Of a stretch of DNA of 64,000 nucleotides, positions 34,499 through 42,745 are shown piece by piece. The stretch is from the NCBI RefSeq assembly GCF_029223525.1, contig NZ_JARHTQ010000011.1, positions 1 through 64,000 of the forward strand. The letters are read 5' to 3'. Source of the stretch: Streptantibioticus ferralitis. Its GTDB lineage: Bacteria > Actinomycetota > Actinomycetes > Streptomycetales > Streptomycetaceae. The notes below the pieces were generated by a model that saw nothing but the letters and a program-made list of their open reading frames with translations, had not been told where the DNA came from and did no database searches. A program made the position numbers and the translations under genes. Within the stretch, counting starts at the first letter, position 1, and each line of letters opens with the position of its first letter.

Positions 34499-35353
34499 AT
34501 GCCGATCGACGTCGCCAGGGCCATCGCCGCCGAAGCCCGCAGCACCGAACTGAGTTGGGGGCACAAGGACATCCAGCTCTACCACCTGGGAATCGGCGCG
34601 GGCGTCCCCGCCACGGACTCCGACGAACTGCGCTACACCCTGGAGAGCAGGCTGCACGTACTGCCCAGCTTCGCGACCGTCGCGGGCGGCGGAATGGCGG
34701 TCGCCGGAGGCATGTCCGCACCCGGTATCGACGTCGATCTGGCCGCCGTGCTGCACGGCGGCCAGCGCGTAGAGCTGCACCGGCCCATCCCGGTGACCGG
34801 CCGGGCCACCCAGAGCTCGAAGGTCGCCGCGGTGTACGACAAGGGGAAGGCCGCGATCATCGTGCTGCGCTCCGACGTGGCGGACCAGGACGGTCCGCTG
34901 TGGACGTGCGACACCCAGATCTTCGTCCGCGGCGAGGGCGGCTTCGGCGGCGACCGCGGCCCGTCCCCCCGCCTTGACCTGCCGCAACGTGCACCTGACC
35001 GGGTCGTCGAGCGTGCCACCAGAGAGGAGCAGGCGCTGCTCTACCGGCTGTCCGGCGACTGGAACCCGCTGCACGCCGACCCGGAGTTCGCCAAGCCGGC
35101 GGGCTTCGACCGGCCGATCCTGCACGGGCTGTGCTCCTACGGCATCGTGCTCAAGGCCGTCGTGGACACCGTGCTCGGCGGAGAGGTGGCCCGGGTGAAC
35201 GCCTACTCCACCCGGTTCGCCGGGATCTTCTTCCCCGGCGAGACGCTGCGCATCCAGATGTGGACCGATGACGGACACGTCCAGGTCTCGGCCACCGCCG
35301 TGGAGCGGGACGACGCCCCGGTACTCGCCGACACCGTCATCCAGCACTCGTAG
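34499..35353 (+). CDS. hsd4B: MaoC-family enoyl-CoA hydratase (Hsd4B-like)
   Basis: The protein is 284 aa with two hot-dog domains. The active-site hydratase motif is in the C-terminal half: LYRLSGDWNPLHADPEFAKP followed by AGFDRPILHGLCSYGI (Asp and His of the Y-x-L-S-G-D-x-N-P-x-H motif). The N-terminal hot-dog (residues about 1-150) is non-catalytic, as in MFE-2 type hydratase 2. Mycobacterial Hsd4B (Rv3538) has this layout and hydrates the enoyl-CoA in steroid side-chain beta-oxidation. It is first in an operon with an alcohol dehydrogenase and an Hsd4A-like SDR behind a perfect KstR box. ATG 34499 follows GACAAGGAG. Confidence 0.88.
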   Translation: MPIDVARAIAAEARSTELSWGHKDIQLYHLGIGAGVPATDSDELRYTLESRLHVLPSFATVAGGGMAVAGGMSAPGIDVDLAAVLHGGQRVELHRPIPVTGRATQSSKVAAVYDKGKAAIIVLRSDVADQDGPLWTCDTQIFVRGEGGFGGDRGPSPRLDLPQRAPDRVVERATREEQALLYRLSGDWNPLHADPEFAKPAGFDRPILHGLCSYGIVLKAVVDTVLGGEVARVNAYSTRFAGIFFPGETLRIQMWTDDGHVQVSATAVERDDAPVLADTVIQHS

Positions 35354-35367
35354 CGAAGGGACGCGTC

Positions 35368-36444
35368 ATGCGCGCAGCCGTACAGCGGGAGATCGGGCAG
35401 GACAAGCTCGAAGTCGTGGACGACGCCCAGGCGGTGGGGTTCGGCCCGGGCAAGGTACGGCTGCGGATCAAGGCCACCGGGCTGTGCCACTCCGACCTGT
35501 CGGCGATGAACGGGGTGCTGCCGCAGCCCGCCCCGTTCGTCCCCGGACATGAGGGAGCGGGCGAGGTCGTGGAGGTCGGTGCGGAGGTCGGCCGACTCAA
35601 GTCCGGGGACCGGGTGCTGGTGTGCTGGCTGCCCGCCTGCGGCCAGTGTCCGTCCTGCAAGCGCGGTCAGACCCACCTGTGCCTGACCGGATTCCTGAAC
35701 GCCGGAACCCCCAACTACCGCTGTGCCTCCGGCGATGTGTTCGGCTTCGCCGGGACCGGTACCTTCGCCGAGGAACTCGTGGTCGACGCCGCGTGCGCGG
35801 TGCCGATCCCGGACGACGTGCCGTACGAGATCGCCGCGCTGATCGGCTGCGGTGTCACCACCGGCATCGGCGCCGCGCTGAACACTGCGAAGGTGGCGGC
35901 CGGTTCGTCGGTCGCGGTGATCGGCTGTGGCGGCGTCGGCATCTCCGTCATCCAGGGCGCGCGGGCCGCCGGCGCCGCCGAGATCGTCGCCGTCGACCCG
36001 GTCGAGTCGCGCCGCGAGGCCGCTACGCGGTTCGGTGCCAGCGACGCGGTGTCCCCCGAGGAGCTGGCCGACGCCAAGAACCGGCTCACCGGTGGCGAGG
36101 GCTTCGACTACGTCTTCGAGGTCGTGGGCCGCTCGGACACCGCCCGTACCGCCTATGAGGCCACCCGGCGCGGCGGCACGCTGTGCGTTGTCGGGGCCGG
36201 TGCGATGGACGACTTCCTGAAGATCAACATGTTTGAGCTGTTCTTCGACGAGAAGCGGGTGCTGCCGTCGCTGTACGGGGGCGGCGATGTGCTGCGCTCC
36301 TACGAGCGGGTGATCAAGCTCTGGAGGGCCGGGCGCATCGATCTGGAGGGGCTGATCACCCATCGGGTGCGGCTGGAGGAGATCAACGACGCGGTGCACC
36401 AGATGCGCAGCGGCGAGGCACTCAGGACGTCCATCACCGTGTGA
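35368..36444 (+). CDS. Zn-dependent alcohol dehydrogenase (MDR family)
   Basis: The protein is 358 aa. The catalytic zinc site is GLCHSDLSAM plus GHEGAGEV, and the structural zinc loop has four cysteines in PACGQCPSCKRGQTHLC. NAD-binding motif: VAVIGCGGVGISVIQGARAA with VAVDP after it. The layout is that of mycothiol/formaldehyde- and AdhE-type MDR dehydrogenases; KstR-regulated homologues occur in mycobacteria. It lies 14 bp after the MaoC gene. I infer oxidation of a side-chain alcohol, or of the hydroxyacyl product, in steroid breakdown; the exact step is unproven. Confidence 0.88.
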   Translation: MRAAVQREIGQDKLEVVDDAQAVGFGPGKVRLRIKATGLCHSDLSAMNGVLPQPAPFVPGHEGAGEVVEVGAEVGRLKSGDRVLVCWLPACGQCPSCKRGQTHLCLTGFLNAGTPNYRCASGDVFGFAGTGTFAEELVVDAACAVPIPDDVPYEIAALIGCGVTTGIGAALNTAKVAAGSSVAVIGCGGVGISVIQGARAAGAAEIVAVDPVESRREAATRFGASDAVSPEELADAKNRLTGGEGFDYVFEVVGRSDTARTAYEATRRGGTLCVVGAGAMDDFLKINMFELFFDEKRVLPSLYGGGDVLRSYERVIKLWRAGRIDLEGLITHRVRLEEINDAVHQMRSGEALRTSITV

Positions 36445-36501
36445 GCGGGACCGTCCCGCCCAACCGCCCCATTCGTTCAGCGCACATCGGAGGGTAGAGG
36501 T

Positions 36502-37446
36502 ATGTCCGCGTTGCACGGCAGGACCGCGATCGTCACCGGTGCCGGGCGTGGTCTCGGCCGCGTCGAAGCGCTGGAGTTGGCCAGGCTCGGCGCCAGTGTC
36601 GTGGTCAACGACTTCGGCCAGCCCGGCCGGGACGGCACGGGCGAGGCCTCGCCGACCCCCGCGGAGGAGGTCGCCGCCGAGATCGTCGCGGCGGGCGGCG
36701 CGGCGGTGGCGCACCATGGCGATGTGGCCGACTTCGAGCAGGCCCGCGGACTGGTCCAACTCGCGCTCGACACCTATGGATCGCTGGACATCCTCGTCAA
36801 CAACGCGGGCATTCTGCGGGACCGCATGGTCTTCTCGATGTCCGAGGACGAGTGGGACTCCGTGCTCAGGGTCCACCTCAAGGGCCACTTCAACACCACC
36901 CGCTTCGCGGCAGCGCACTGGCGGGAGCGCGCCAAGTCATCGGGCGGCCCGGTGTACGGGCGGATCGTGAACACCTCGTCGGAGGCCTTCGTGGCGGGGT
37001 CGGCCGGACAGCCCAACTACGCGGCCGCCAAGGGCGGCATCGTCGGGCTGACGACGTCGACCGCGCTCGCCCTGCGCAAGTACGGGGTGACGGCCAACGC
37101 GATCTGCCCGCGCGCCCGTACCCGGATGACGCGGGACGTGTTCGAGGGGTTCGCCGCCCCGGCCGAGGGGCTGGATCCGCTGGCACCGGAGCATGTCGCT
37201 CCGCTGGTCGGCTATCTGGCCGCCCCCGCCGCCGCACAGGTCAACGGCCAGGTGCTGGTGGTGCACGGCGGCATGGTCGCGGTCCTCGACCGGCCGCGGA
37301 TCGCCGCGCAGTTCGACACCGCCAAGGAGGCCTTCGGCTACGAGGAGTTGGACGAGTTGCTCACCCCGTACTTCGCGGGGCGGGGCCCGAACGAGACGTT
37401 CGCCGCGACGGAGGTCCTCGGCCTCAAGCGCGCCCACCGGCCCTGA
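36502..37446 (+). CDS. hsd4A: Short-chain dehydrogenase, Hsd4A-like (MFE-2 type 3-hydroxyacyl-CoA dehydrogenase)
   Basis: The protein is 314 aa. Cofactor motif TGAGRGLGRVEALELARLGA, then VVVNDFGQPGRDGTGEASPT, the insert typical of peroxisomal multifunctional enzyme type 2. Catalytic Ser and YxxxK are in VNTSSEAFVAGSAGQPNYAA followed by AK; NNAG is present. Mycobacterial Hsd4A oxidises 3-hydroxyacyl-CoA (and 17-beta-hydroxysteroid) intermediates after the Hsd4B hydratase. The gene completes a hydratase-dehydrogenase pair. ATG 36502 has GGAGGGTAGAGGT before it, and a strong terminator follows 16 bp after the stop. Confidence 0.88.
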   Translation: MSALHGRTAIVTGAGRGLGRVEALELARLGASVVVNDFGQPGRDGTGEASPTPAEEVAAEIVAAGGAAVAHHGDVADFEQARGLVQLALDTYGSLDILVNNAGILRDRMVFSMSEDEWDSVLRVHLKGHFNTTRFAAAHWRERAKSSGGPVYGRIVNTSSEAFVAGSAGQPNYAAAKGGIVGLTTSTALALRKYGVTANAICPRARTRMTRDVFEGFAAPAEGLDPLAPEHVAPLVGYLAAPAAAQVNGQVLVVHGGMVAVLDRPRIAAQFDTAKEAFGYEELDELLTPYFAGRGPNETFAATEVLGLKRAHRP

Positions 37447-37461
37447 CGGTCGACAAAGCGA

Positions 37462-37496
37462 ACGGCGGCCACGGGGACGATTCCCGTGGCCGCCGT
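37462..37496 (+). terminator. Terminator of the steroid operon
   Basis: ACGGCGGCCACGGG (37462-37475) pairs perfectly with CCCGTGGCCGCCGT (37483-37496) over a 7-nt loop. It ends the hsd4B-adh-hsd4A operon and also lies 3' of the small convergent gene at 37512, so it may work both ways. Confidence 0.88.
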
Positions 37497-37511
37497 CGTA
37501 CGCGGTGCCGC

Positions 37512-37670
37512 TCAGCGGTTGTCCTGCTCCGGTCGGCGGTGCTTGCCGTGCGCCGGAGTTCCGTCGTCTTCGAAGGCGGAGGCGGAACCGCGGTGCTTTC
37601 CCACCTCGGCGCCCAGGGCGGCCGCTTGCTGGGCGCGGTCGTCAGTGGTGTCGGTACGGGTCTCGGGCAT
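37512..37670 (-). CDS. Small hydrophilic protein (52 aa)
   Basis: ATG 37670 with GAGAGACC upstream. Sequence MPETRTDTTDDRAQQAAALG then AEVGKHRGSASAFEDDGTPA is highly charged and probably disordered. I recall similar short proteins (DRAQQAA...EVGKHRG) as common in Streptomyces genomes, without known function. Convergent to the steroid operon. Confidence 0.6.
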   Translation of the reverse strand: MPETRTDTTDDRAQQAAALGAEVGKHRGSASAFEDDGTPAHGKHRRPEQDNR

Positions 37671-37844
37671 CACAGGTCTCTCCGTCGGGATCGCTTGTGG
37701 GGATGGCGAATCGGGGCGGAGCGCGCATAACACGCCAATCGCGGCCGCCCGTTCACCTCCTGCTACCCATAGGTGGCCGGGTCGTCACGGCCGCGTGGCC
37801 CCTGATCAAGTCTAACGGCGAACAAGATCCGTGGGCCAAGGCCC

Positions 37845-39008
37845 CTACCGCACGCCCGCGAGCGGCGCCTGCCGTAGCGGGAGCACCCGGCTGACAGGTG
37901 TCATCGGCCGCGGCACGGACGGCGCGCCGACTGCTGGCCCCGGTGTACGCGTCGCCCGCGGGACCGGGTCGCTCAGCGCCGCGGATGTGATGTCACGCAC
38001 CCCGTACGGCTGTTCAGGACGCGCGTACGGCAACCGCAGCGTGCCGTCCGCCGACCACCATGCGCTGCCGACCAGCCAGCCGGGCGGGGTGGGCAGCGGC
38101 CACAGTCCCCGGGCCGACGGCCGCCACAGCACCGCACGGCGGCCGATCCGCAGCACCACCGCGCAGGACTCCGGCATCAGCAACTGCCCCGGCTGGATGG
38201 CCAGCGGTTCGATCTGCGGTGCGGACGGTGTGGCGGCGTCGCTGCCGCCCGGCTCTCGCAGGCAGTCGGGGAACCGCACCGGCCGCCTGCTGTCCAGTAC
38301 GCCCCAGCCCAGCCGGTGGGTGCCCGGTGCGTTGCTGCGGACCAGCAGCAGTTTGCTGTCCGGATCGGCGAGCAGCAGCCGGTCGTCGCTCTCCTCGGTG
38401 ATCTGCAGCAGCGGGCTCGTCGCCCCCGTGCACAGGTCCACCGCGATGGTCTTGGTGCGTCCTTCGTGTTCGCGGTCGAGGGCGAGGAGCCGACCGGCGC
38501 GGTCCAGCCACACTCCGCCCGTGCAGCGGCCGTCGATCTCGGCGCGCTGCTCCAGGCCGGGTCCGCCGTGCACCAGCCAGACGGTGGATCTGCCGTTCGC
38601 GTAGCCCAGCGCGTAGGCGGTACCGCAGGGCAGCGCGGGCAGCAGCCGTACGGACTCGCCGTGCAGGAAGCCCACCGGCAGTTCGCCGGTGCCGGGGCCG
38701 GTCGGGTAGAGCAGCGCCAGATCATGGCGGTCGGCGGACCGGCGGCGGATCAGGACCCGGCCGTCCGGCAGCGGCAGGACCTGGGCGTCCACTGCCTCGG
38801 GCTGCCGCCCGGGCAGCGGCACCGTGTAGGGCTCGGGGCCGCTCAGCGTCCAGCGCTCCGGGTACCAGCCGGTGTCGTGCACGCTCCCGGTCGGCGGGCT
38901 TGCGCCCTGGGTGAGACAGGCGGCGTAGGAGCCGTCCGCCGCGATGCTGAATCCCGAGCGCCGTGCGGTACCGGACGCTGCTGCGGTCTTCGTGGCGCAG
39001 GCCGTCAT
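37845..39008 (-). CDS. Hypothetical beta-propeller-like protein
   Basis: The protein is 387 aa from ATG 39008, with GGAGG ten bases upstream (GTG 39020 is an alternative). No signal peptide or membrane segment. Regular short beta segments with Asp/Gly turns (YPERWTLSGPEPYTVPLPG, VLPLPDGRVLIRRRSADRHD, VWLDRAGRLLALDREHEGRT, DDRLLLADPDSKLLLVRSNA, GSAWWSADGTLRLPYARPE) suggest a seven-bladed propeller. I do not recognise a function. It is divergent from the Nif3-like gene and an iron-box-like sequence lies in the shared gap. Confidence 0.65.
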   Translation of the reverse strand: MTACATKTAAASGTARRSGFSIAADGSYAACLTQGASPPTGSVHDTGWYPERWTLSGPEPYTVPLPGRQPEAVDAQVLPLPDGRVLIRRRSADRHDLALLYPTGPGTGELPVGFLHGESVRLLPALPCGTAYALGYANGRSTVWLVHGGPGLEQRAEIDGRCTGGVWLDRAGRLLALDREHEGRTKTIAVDLCTGATSPLLQITEESDDRLLLADPDSKLLLVRSNAPGTHRLGWGVLDSRRPVRFPDCLREPGGSDAATPSAPQIEPLAIQPGQLLMPESCAVVLRIGRRAVLWRPSARGLWPLPTPPGWLVGSAWWSADGTLRLPYARPEQPYGVRDITSAALSDPVPRATRTPGPAVGAPSVPRPMTPVSRVLPLRQAPLAGVR

Positions 39009-39151
39009 GTTCCGCGTCACCTCCGGCTCAGAAGCTAGTTTTCGTACTTCCAGCCGAACAACGCGAGTTGAAATGCTTCACACGTAAGGGTGGCCGTCTT
39101 CCGGTTTGCTGGAGATCGTGGACTGTTGTGTGCTGCGTCCCGCGATGGCGT

Positions 39152-39170
39152 TAAGGTTAGGTTCCCCTTA
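39152..39170. promoter_or_regulatory. Possible iron box (DmdR1/IdeR-type operator)
   Basis: TAAGGTTAGGTTCCCCTTA agrees at 15 of 19 positions with the DmdR1 box TTAGGTTAGGCTCACCTAA as I remember it from Streptomyces siderophore promoters. It is 90 bp before the Nif3-like gene and 144 bp before the divergent hypothetical gene. Neither is a standard iron-regulated gene, so the call is tentative. Confidence 0.45.
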
Positions 39171-39259
39171 TTTCGTCGTGGGTCAGCCCCGGCGAAGCAG
39201 CAGATGAACGGACCCCTCGGGGGATCCGGGGAGCACGAGCGGGAGGTAACCTTCCACCC

Positions 39260-40126
39260 GTGCCCAAACTGTCCGATGTGATCGACGCCCTCGACGCCCT
39301 CTGGCCCCCGCAGCGGGCCGAGCAGTGGGACGCCGTGGGCCTGGTCTGCGGGGACCCGGACGCCGAGATACGACGGGTGCTGTTCGCCGTCGACCCGGTC
39401 CAGGAGGTCGCCGACGAGGCGGTACGCATCGGCGCCGACCTGCTGGTCACCCACCACCCGCTCTATCTGCGCGGCACCACGACGGTCGCCGCCACCGGGT
39501 TCAAGGGGCGTGTGGTACACGGCCTGATCAAGAACGACATCGCGCTGCACGTCGCGCACACCAACGCCGACCGGGCCGACCCCGGCGTCTCCGACGCGCT
39601 CGCCGCGGCCATCGGGCTGCACATCACCGGGCCGCTGGTCCCCGACCCCGAGGACCCGGCAGGCCGCCGGGGTCTCGGCCGGATCGGCGAGCTGCCGGGA
39701 CCGCTGCCGCTGGCAGAATTCGCCGAACAGGCCGCCCGCGCGCTGCCCGGCACCGCCACCGGACTGCGGGTGGCCGGTGACCCGAAACGGGAGATCCGCA
39801 CCGTCGCGGTCTGCGGCGGTTCCGGCGACAGCCTCTTCGACGAGGTCCGGCGCGCCGGAGTCGACGCCTACCTCACCGCCGACCTGCGTCACCACCCCGC
39901 CTCCGAAGCCCAACAGCACGGCGGGCCGGCGCTGTTGGACGCCGCGCACTGGGCCACCGAGTGGCCCTGGTGCGAGCAGGCCGCCGCGGAGCTCGACGAG
40001 ATCTCCGACCGGCACGGCTGGGCGCTGCGTACGCATGTATCGCGCCAGGTCACCGACCCGTGGACGCTCCACGCGCCAAGCACTGACCCGACGTCCCCTA
40101 TCACTAGCCCAGGAGCTTCCGCTTGA
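39260..40126 (+). CDS. Nif3-like dinuclear metal centre hexameric protein
   Basis: The protein is 288 aa from GTG 39260. The Nif3/YbgI signature is present: EQWDAVGLVCGDPDAEIRRV, GADLLVTHHPLYLRGT (metal-binding HHP), LIKNDIALHVAHTNADRADP, and near the C terminus VDAYLTADLRHHPASEAQQH with the second metal ligands. These proteins form a toroidal hexamer with a di-metal site in each subunit. Precise reaction unknown; often annotated GTP cyclohydrolase I type 2. It is first of three coupled genes (Nif3, zinc ribbon, RNase H), an arrangement conserved in actinobacteria. Confidence 0.9.
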   Translation: MPKLSDVIDALDALWPPQRAEQWDAVGLVCGDPDAEIRRVLFAVDPVQEVADEAVRIGADLLVTHHPLYLRGTTTVAATGFKGRVVHGLIKNDIALHVAHTNADRADPGVSDALAAAIGLHITGPLVPDPEDPAGRRGLGRIGELPGPLPLAEFAEQAARALPGTATGLRVAGDPKREIRTVAVCGGSGDSLFDEVRRAGVDAYLTADLRHHPASEAQQHGGPALLDAAHWATEWPWCEQAAAELDEISDRHGWALRTHVSRQVTDPWTLHAPSTDPTSPITSPGASA

Positions 40127-40866
40127 AAGCCGCGCCCGCCGACCAGATTCGACTTCTCGAAGTCCAGGCCCTCGACGCACGTCTCGGGCGGCTGGACCAC
40201 AAGCGCAAGAACCTCCCAGAGCACGCCGAGATCGAGCGGCTGAGCGCCGACGCCGCGCAGGTACGCGACCTGCTCGTCGCCGCTCGGACCGAGGAGAGCG
40301 ACACCGCACGCGAACAGGTCAAGGCCGAGCAGGACGTGGACCAGGTACGCCAGCGCGCCACCCGCGACCAGCAGCGCCTGGACTCCGGCGCGGTCACCTC
40401 GCCCAAGGACCTGGAGAACCTCCAGCGCGAGATCGCCTCGCTGGCCAAGCGCCAGGGCGACCTGGAGGACGTGGTGCTGGAGGTCATGGAGCGCCGCGAG
40501 GGTGCGCAGGCGCGGGCCGCCGAACTGGAGCAGCGACTGGCGGCCGTGCAGACCAAGGTCACCGAGGCGGAGGCGCGCCGCAACAGCACGCTGGAGGAGA
40601 TCGACGCCGAGGGCTTCACGGCCGCCAAGGAGCGCGAGATCCTGGCCGGTTCCGTCCCCGGCGAGCTGCTGAAGCTCTACGACAAGCTGCGGGGCCAGTT
40701 CGCCGGCGTCGGTGCGGCCAAGCTCTACCAGAAGCGCTGCGAGGGCTGCCGCTTGGAGCTCAACATCACCGAGTTGAACGAGGTGCGGTCCGCCCCGGCC
40801 GACGAGGTCGTACGGTGCGAGAACTGCCGCCGGATCCTGGTGCGTACCCCGGATTCCGGTCTGTGA
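40123..40866 (+). CDS. Coiled-coil protein with C-terminal C4 zinc ribbon
   Basis: The protein is 247 aa. Start is TTG 40123, overlapping the Nif3 stop (TTGA); no better start is near, and the N terminus KAAPADQIRLLEVQALDARL fits the family. Residues about 20-170 are heptad-rich helices (LENLQREIASLAKRQGDLED). The C terminus has two CxxC knuckles (RCEGCRLELNITELNEVR and RCENCRRILVR). This is the DUF164/zf-RING_7 family found next to Nif3 in actinobacteria and related to CsgA-like and nucleic-acid-associated proteins. Function not established. Stop overlaps the next GTG. Confidence 0.88.
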   Translation: MKAAPADQIRLLEVQALDARLGRLDHKRKNLPEHAEIERLSADAAQVRDLLVAARTEESDTAREQVKAEQDVDQVRQRATRDQQRLDSGAVTSPKDLENLQREIASLAKRQGDLEDVVLEVMERREGAQARAAELEQRLAAVQTKVTEAEARRNSTLEEIDAEGFTAAKEREILAGSVPGELLKLYDKLRGQFAGVGAAKLYQKRCEGCRLELNITELNEVRSAPADEVVRCENCRRILVRTPDSGL

Positions 40867-42062
40867 CGGCCGAGATGGCCACGTTCATCGTCGAGGCCGA
40901 CGGCGGGTCGCGGGGCAACCCGGGGCCCGCGGGCTACGGGGCGGTGGTCATCGACGCGGCCACCGGCGAGACGCTGGCCGAGCGGGCCGAGTACCTGGGC
41001 ACCGCCACCAACAACGTCGCCGAGTACCGCGGTCTGATCGCGGGGCTGCGCGCCGCACGGGAGTTGGACCCCGAGGCGACGGTACGGGTACGGATGGACT
41101 CCAAGCTCGTCGTCGAGCAGATGTCGGGCCGCTGGCAGGTCAAGCACCCCGACATGCGCCCGCTCGCGGCGGAGGCCCGGACGATCTTCCCGCCCGACCG
41201 GGTGGCCTACGAGTGGATCCCCCGCTCGCAGAACAAGCGCGCGGACCGGCTCGCCAACGAGGCGATGGACGCGGGCAAGTCGGGCAGGCAGTGGGAGCCG
41301 AAGCCCTCGGCCGTGGGCACGCCCGCCCCGGTGGCGGGCACGTCCGCCGCTGCCGTGGGCGCCGCCGTGTCGGACGGGGAGCGTGCCGAAACCGCGGCGG
41401 CGGCCAAGCCGACGGTCGGCTGGTCCGCTGATCTCGGTACACCCACCACCTTCGTCCTGCTGCGGCACGGGGAGACCCCGCTCACCCCGGAGAAGCGGTT
41501 CTCCGGCAGCGGCGGCGCGGACCCGGAGCTGTCGGACAAGGGCCGCTGGCAGGCGGAGCGCTGCGCCGAGGCGCTGGCCGCGCGCGGCAGCATCCAGGCC
41601 GTCGTCACCTCGCCGTTGACCCGCGCCCGGCAGACCGCCGAGGTGGTGGCGGGCACGCTCGGTCTCGACGTACGGGTCGAGGAGGGGCTGCGCGAGGCCG
41701 ACTTCGGGGCGTGGGAGGGCCTGACGTTCGGCGAGGCGCAGGAGCGCTATCCGGACGACCTCAACGCCTGGTTGGCCTCCACCAAGGCCCAACCGACCGG
41801 CGGCGGTGAGAGTTTCGCGACCGTGGCCCGCCGGGTGTCGGCCACCCGTGACCGGCTGATCGCCCGTTACCCGGGACGGACCGTACTGCTCGTCACCCAT
41901 GTCACGCCGGTCAAGACGCTGGTGCGGCTGGCCCTCGGCGCCCCGCCGGAATCGCTGTTCCGGATGGAGCTGTCAGCGGCGTCGCTGTCCGCCGTGGCGT
42001 ACTACTCGGACGGCAACGCCTCGGTGCGACTCCTCAACGACACGGGGCACCTGCGCGGTTAG
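40863..42062 (+). CDS. Bifunctional RNase H / acid phosphatase
   Basis: The protein is 399 aa from GTG 40863 (GTGA overlap). N-terminal RNase HI domain: FIVEADGGSRGNPGPAGYGA, NNVAEYRGLIAGL, RMDSKLVVEQMSGRW and EWIPRSQNKRADRLANEAMD supply the acidic catalytic residues (D, E, D, D). An Ala/Pro-rich linker leads to a C-terminal histidine-phosphatase domain: FVLLRHGETPLTPEKRFSG (RHG), TSPLTRARQTAEV, LREADFGAWEGLTFGE and LLVTHVTPVKTLV. The fusion matches mycobacterial Rv2228c, which cleaves RNA-DNA hybrids and has alpha-ribazole phosphatase-like activity, a possible tie to B12 synthesis. Its stop overlaps that of the broken KDPG aldolase gene. Confidence 0.92.
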   Translation: MTAEMATFIVEADGGSRGNPGPAGYGAVVIDAATGETLAERAEYLGTATNNVAEYRGLIAGLRAARELDPEATVRVRMDSKLVVEQMSGRWQVKHPDMRPLAAEARTIFPPDRVAYEWIPRSQNKRADRLANEAMDAGKSGRQWEPKPSAVGTPAPVAGTSAAAVGAAVSDGERAETAAAAKPTVGWSADLGTPTTFVLLRHGETPLTPEKRFSGSGGADPELSDKGRWQAERCAEALAARGSIQAVVTSPLTRARQTAEVVAGTLGLDVRVEEGLREADFGAWEGLTFGEAQERYPDDLNAWLASTKAQPTGGGESFATVARRVSATRDRLIARYPGRTVLLVTHVTPVKTLVRLALGAPPESLFRMELSAASLSAVAYYSDGNASVRLLNDTGHLRG

Positions 42063-42590
42063 GTGTTCCCGGCGCCACCCGGCACCTCGGTGCCCTGGAG
42101 GCGCACCGCCTCCAGGGCCAGACGCTCGATGCGTGCCCAGTCCTTCATCCGCAGAGCATCCGGCGGAATCATCCCAGTGCCGCCCGCACAGCCGACGTTG
42201 GGCAGCGCGAGATAGCGCGGGGCACGCTCGGCGTCGATACCCCCGGTCGGGCAGAAGCGGGCCCCGGGAAACGGTCGGCCAGCGACTTCAGATACGCGGC
42301 GCCCCCGGCCACCTCCGCGGGGAAGAACTTCATCTCGGTCACCCCGCGCTCCAGCAGCGCCACCACCTCTGACGTGGTGGACACCCCCGGCAGACACGGC
42401 ACCCCCGGCTCCCGCAGGGCGGTCAGCAGCAGGTCGGTCCAGCCCGGGCTGACCAGAAAGCGTGCTCCGGCGGCCACCGCCGCTATGACGTGTTCCGGGG
42501 TGACAACGGTCCCCGCGCCGACCGTGGCCTCCGGCACCTCGGCGGCGATGTGCCGAATGGCCCGCAGCGCGGCGGTGCTCGCGGAGACCA
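42059..42590 (-). pseudogene. eda: Broken KDPG/KHG aldolase gene (5' deletion and frameshift)
   Basis: The minus strand reads ASTAALRAIRHIAAEVPEAT, VGAGTVVTPEHVIAAVAAGA, FLVSPGWTDLLLTALREPGV, GVSTTSEVVALLERGVTEMK and FFPAEVAGGAAYLKSLADRF (active-site Lys in EMKFFPAE). After RFPG the frame is wrong; a shift by one base in the G/C run at about 42264 restores RFCPTGGIDAERAPRYLALP and VGCAGGTGM, the normal C terminus. The first 45-50 residues, with the Arg/Glu entry strands, are missing at about 42590. The gene is thus deleted at the 5' end and frameshifted; the shift alone could be a sequencing error, the deletion not. Confidence 0.8.
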
Positions 42591-42745
42591 TCGAACGCGA
42601 GGACGCCGAGGTCGCGACCAGGATCGCGGAGATCCCCGGCGGCCTGGAGCGCATCAACATCGTGGAGTACGACTACCTGCGGACCATGCGCGCCGCCGAA
42701 CTGGCCTGGCTACCGGACCTGATCGACGAACTCACACCTCGGTGA
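42590..42745 (+). pseudogene. C-terminal fragment of an unidentified protein, possibly a PadR-type regulator
   Basis: The plus strand reads EREDAEVATRIAEIPGGLER then INIVEYDYLRTMRAAELAWL and PDLIDELTPR, stop at 42743-42745. It has real-protein composition (long amphipathic helices with a final AELAWL-x-x-LI, as in PadR C-terminal helices), no start, and begins exactly where the opposite eda gene is cut. It seems to be the 3' end of a gene once divergent from eda; the region between was deleted. The family call is weak. Confidence 0.45.
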
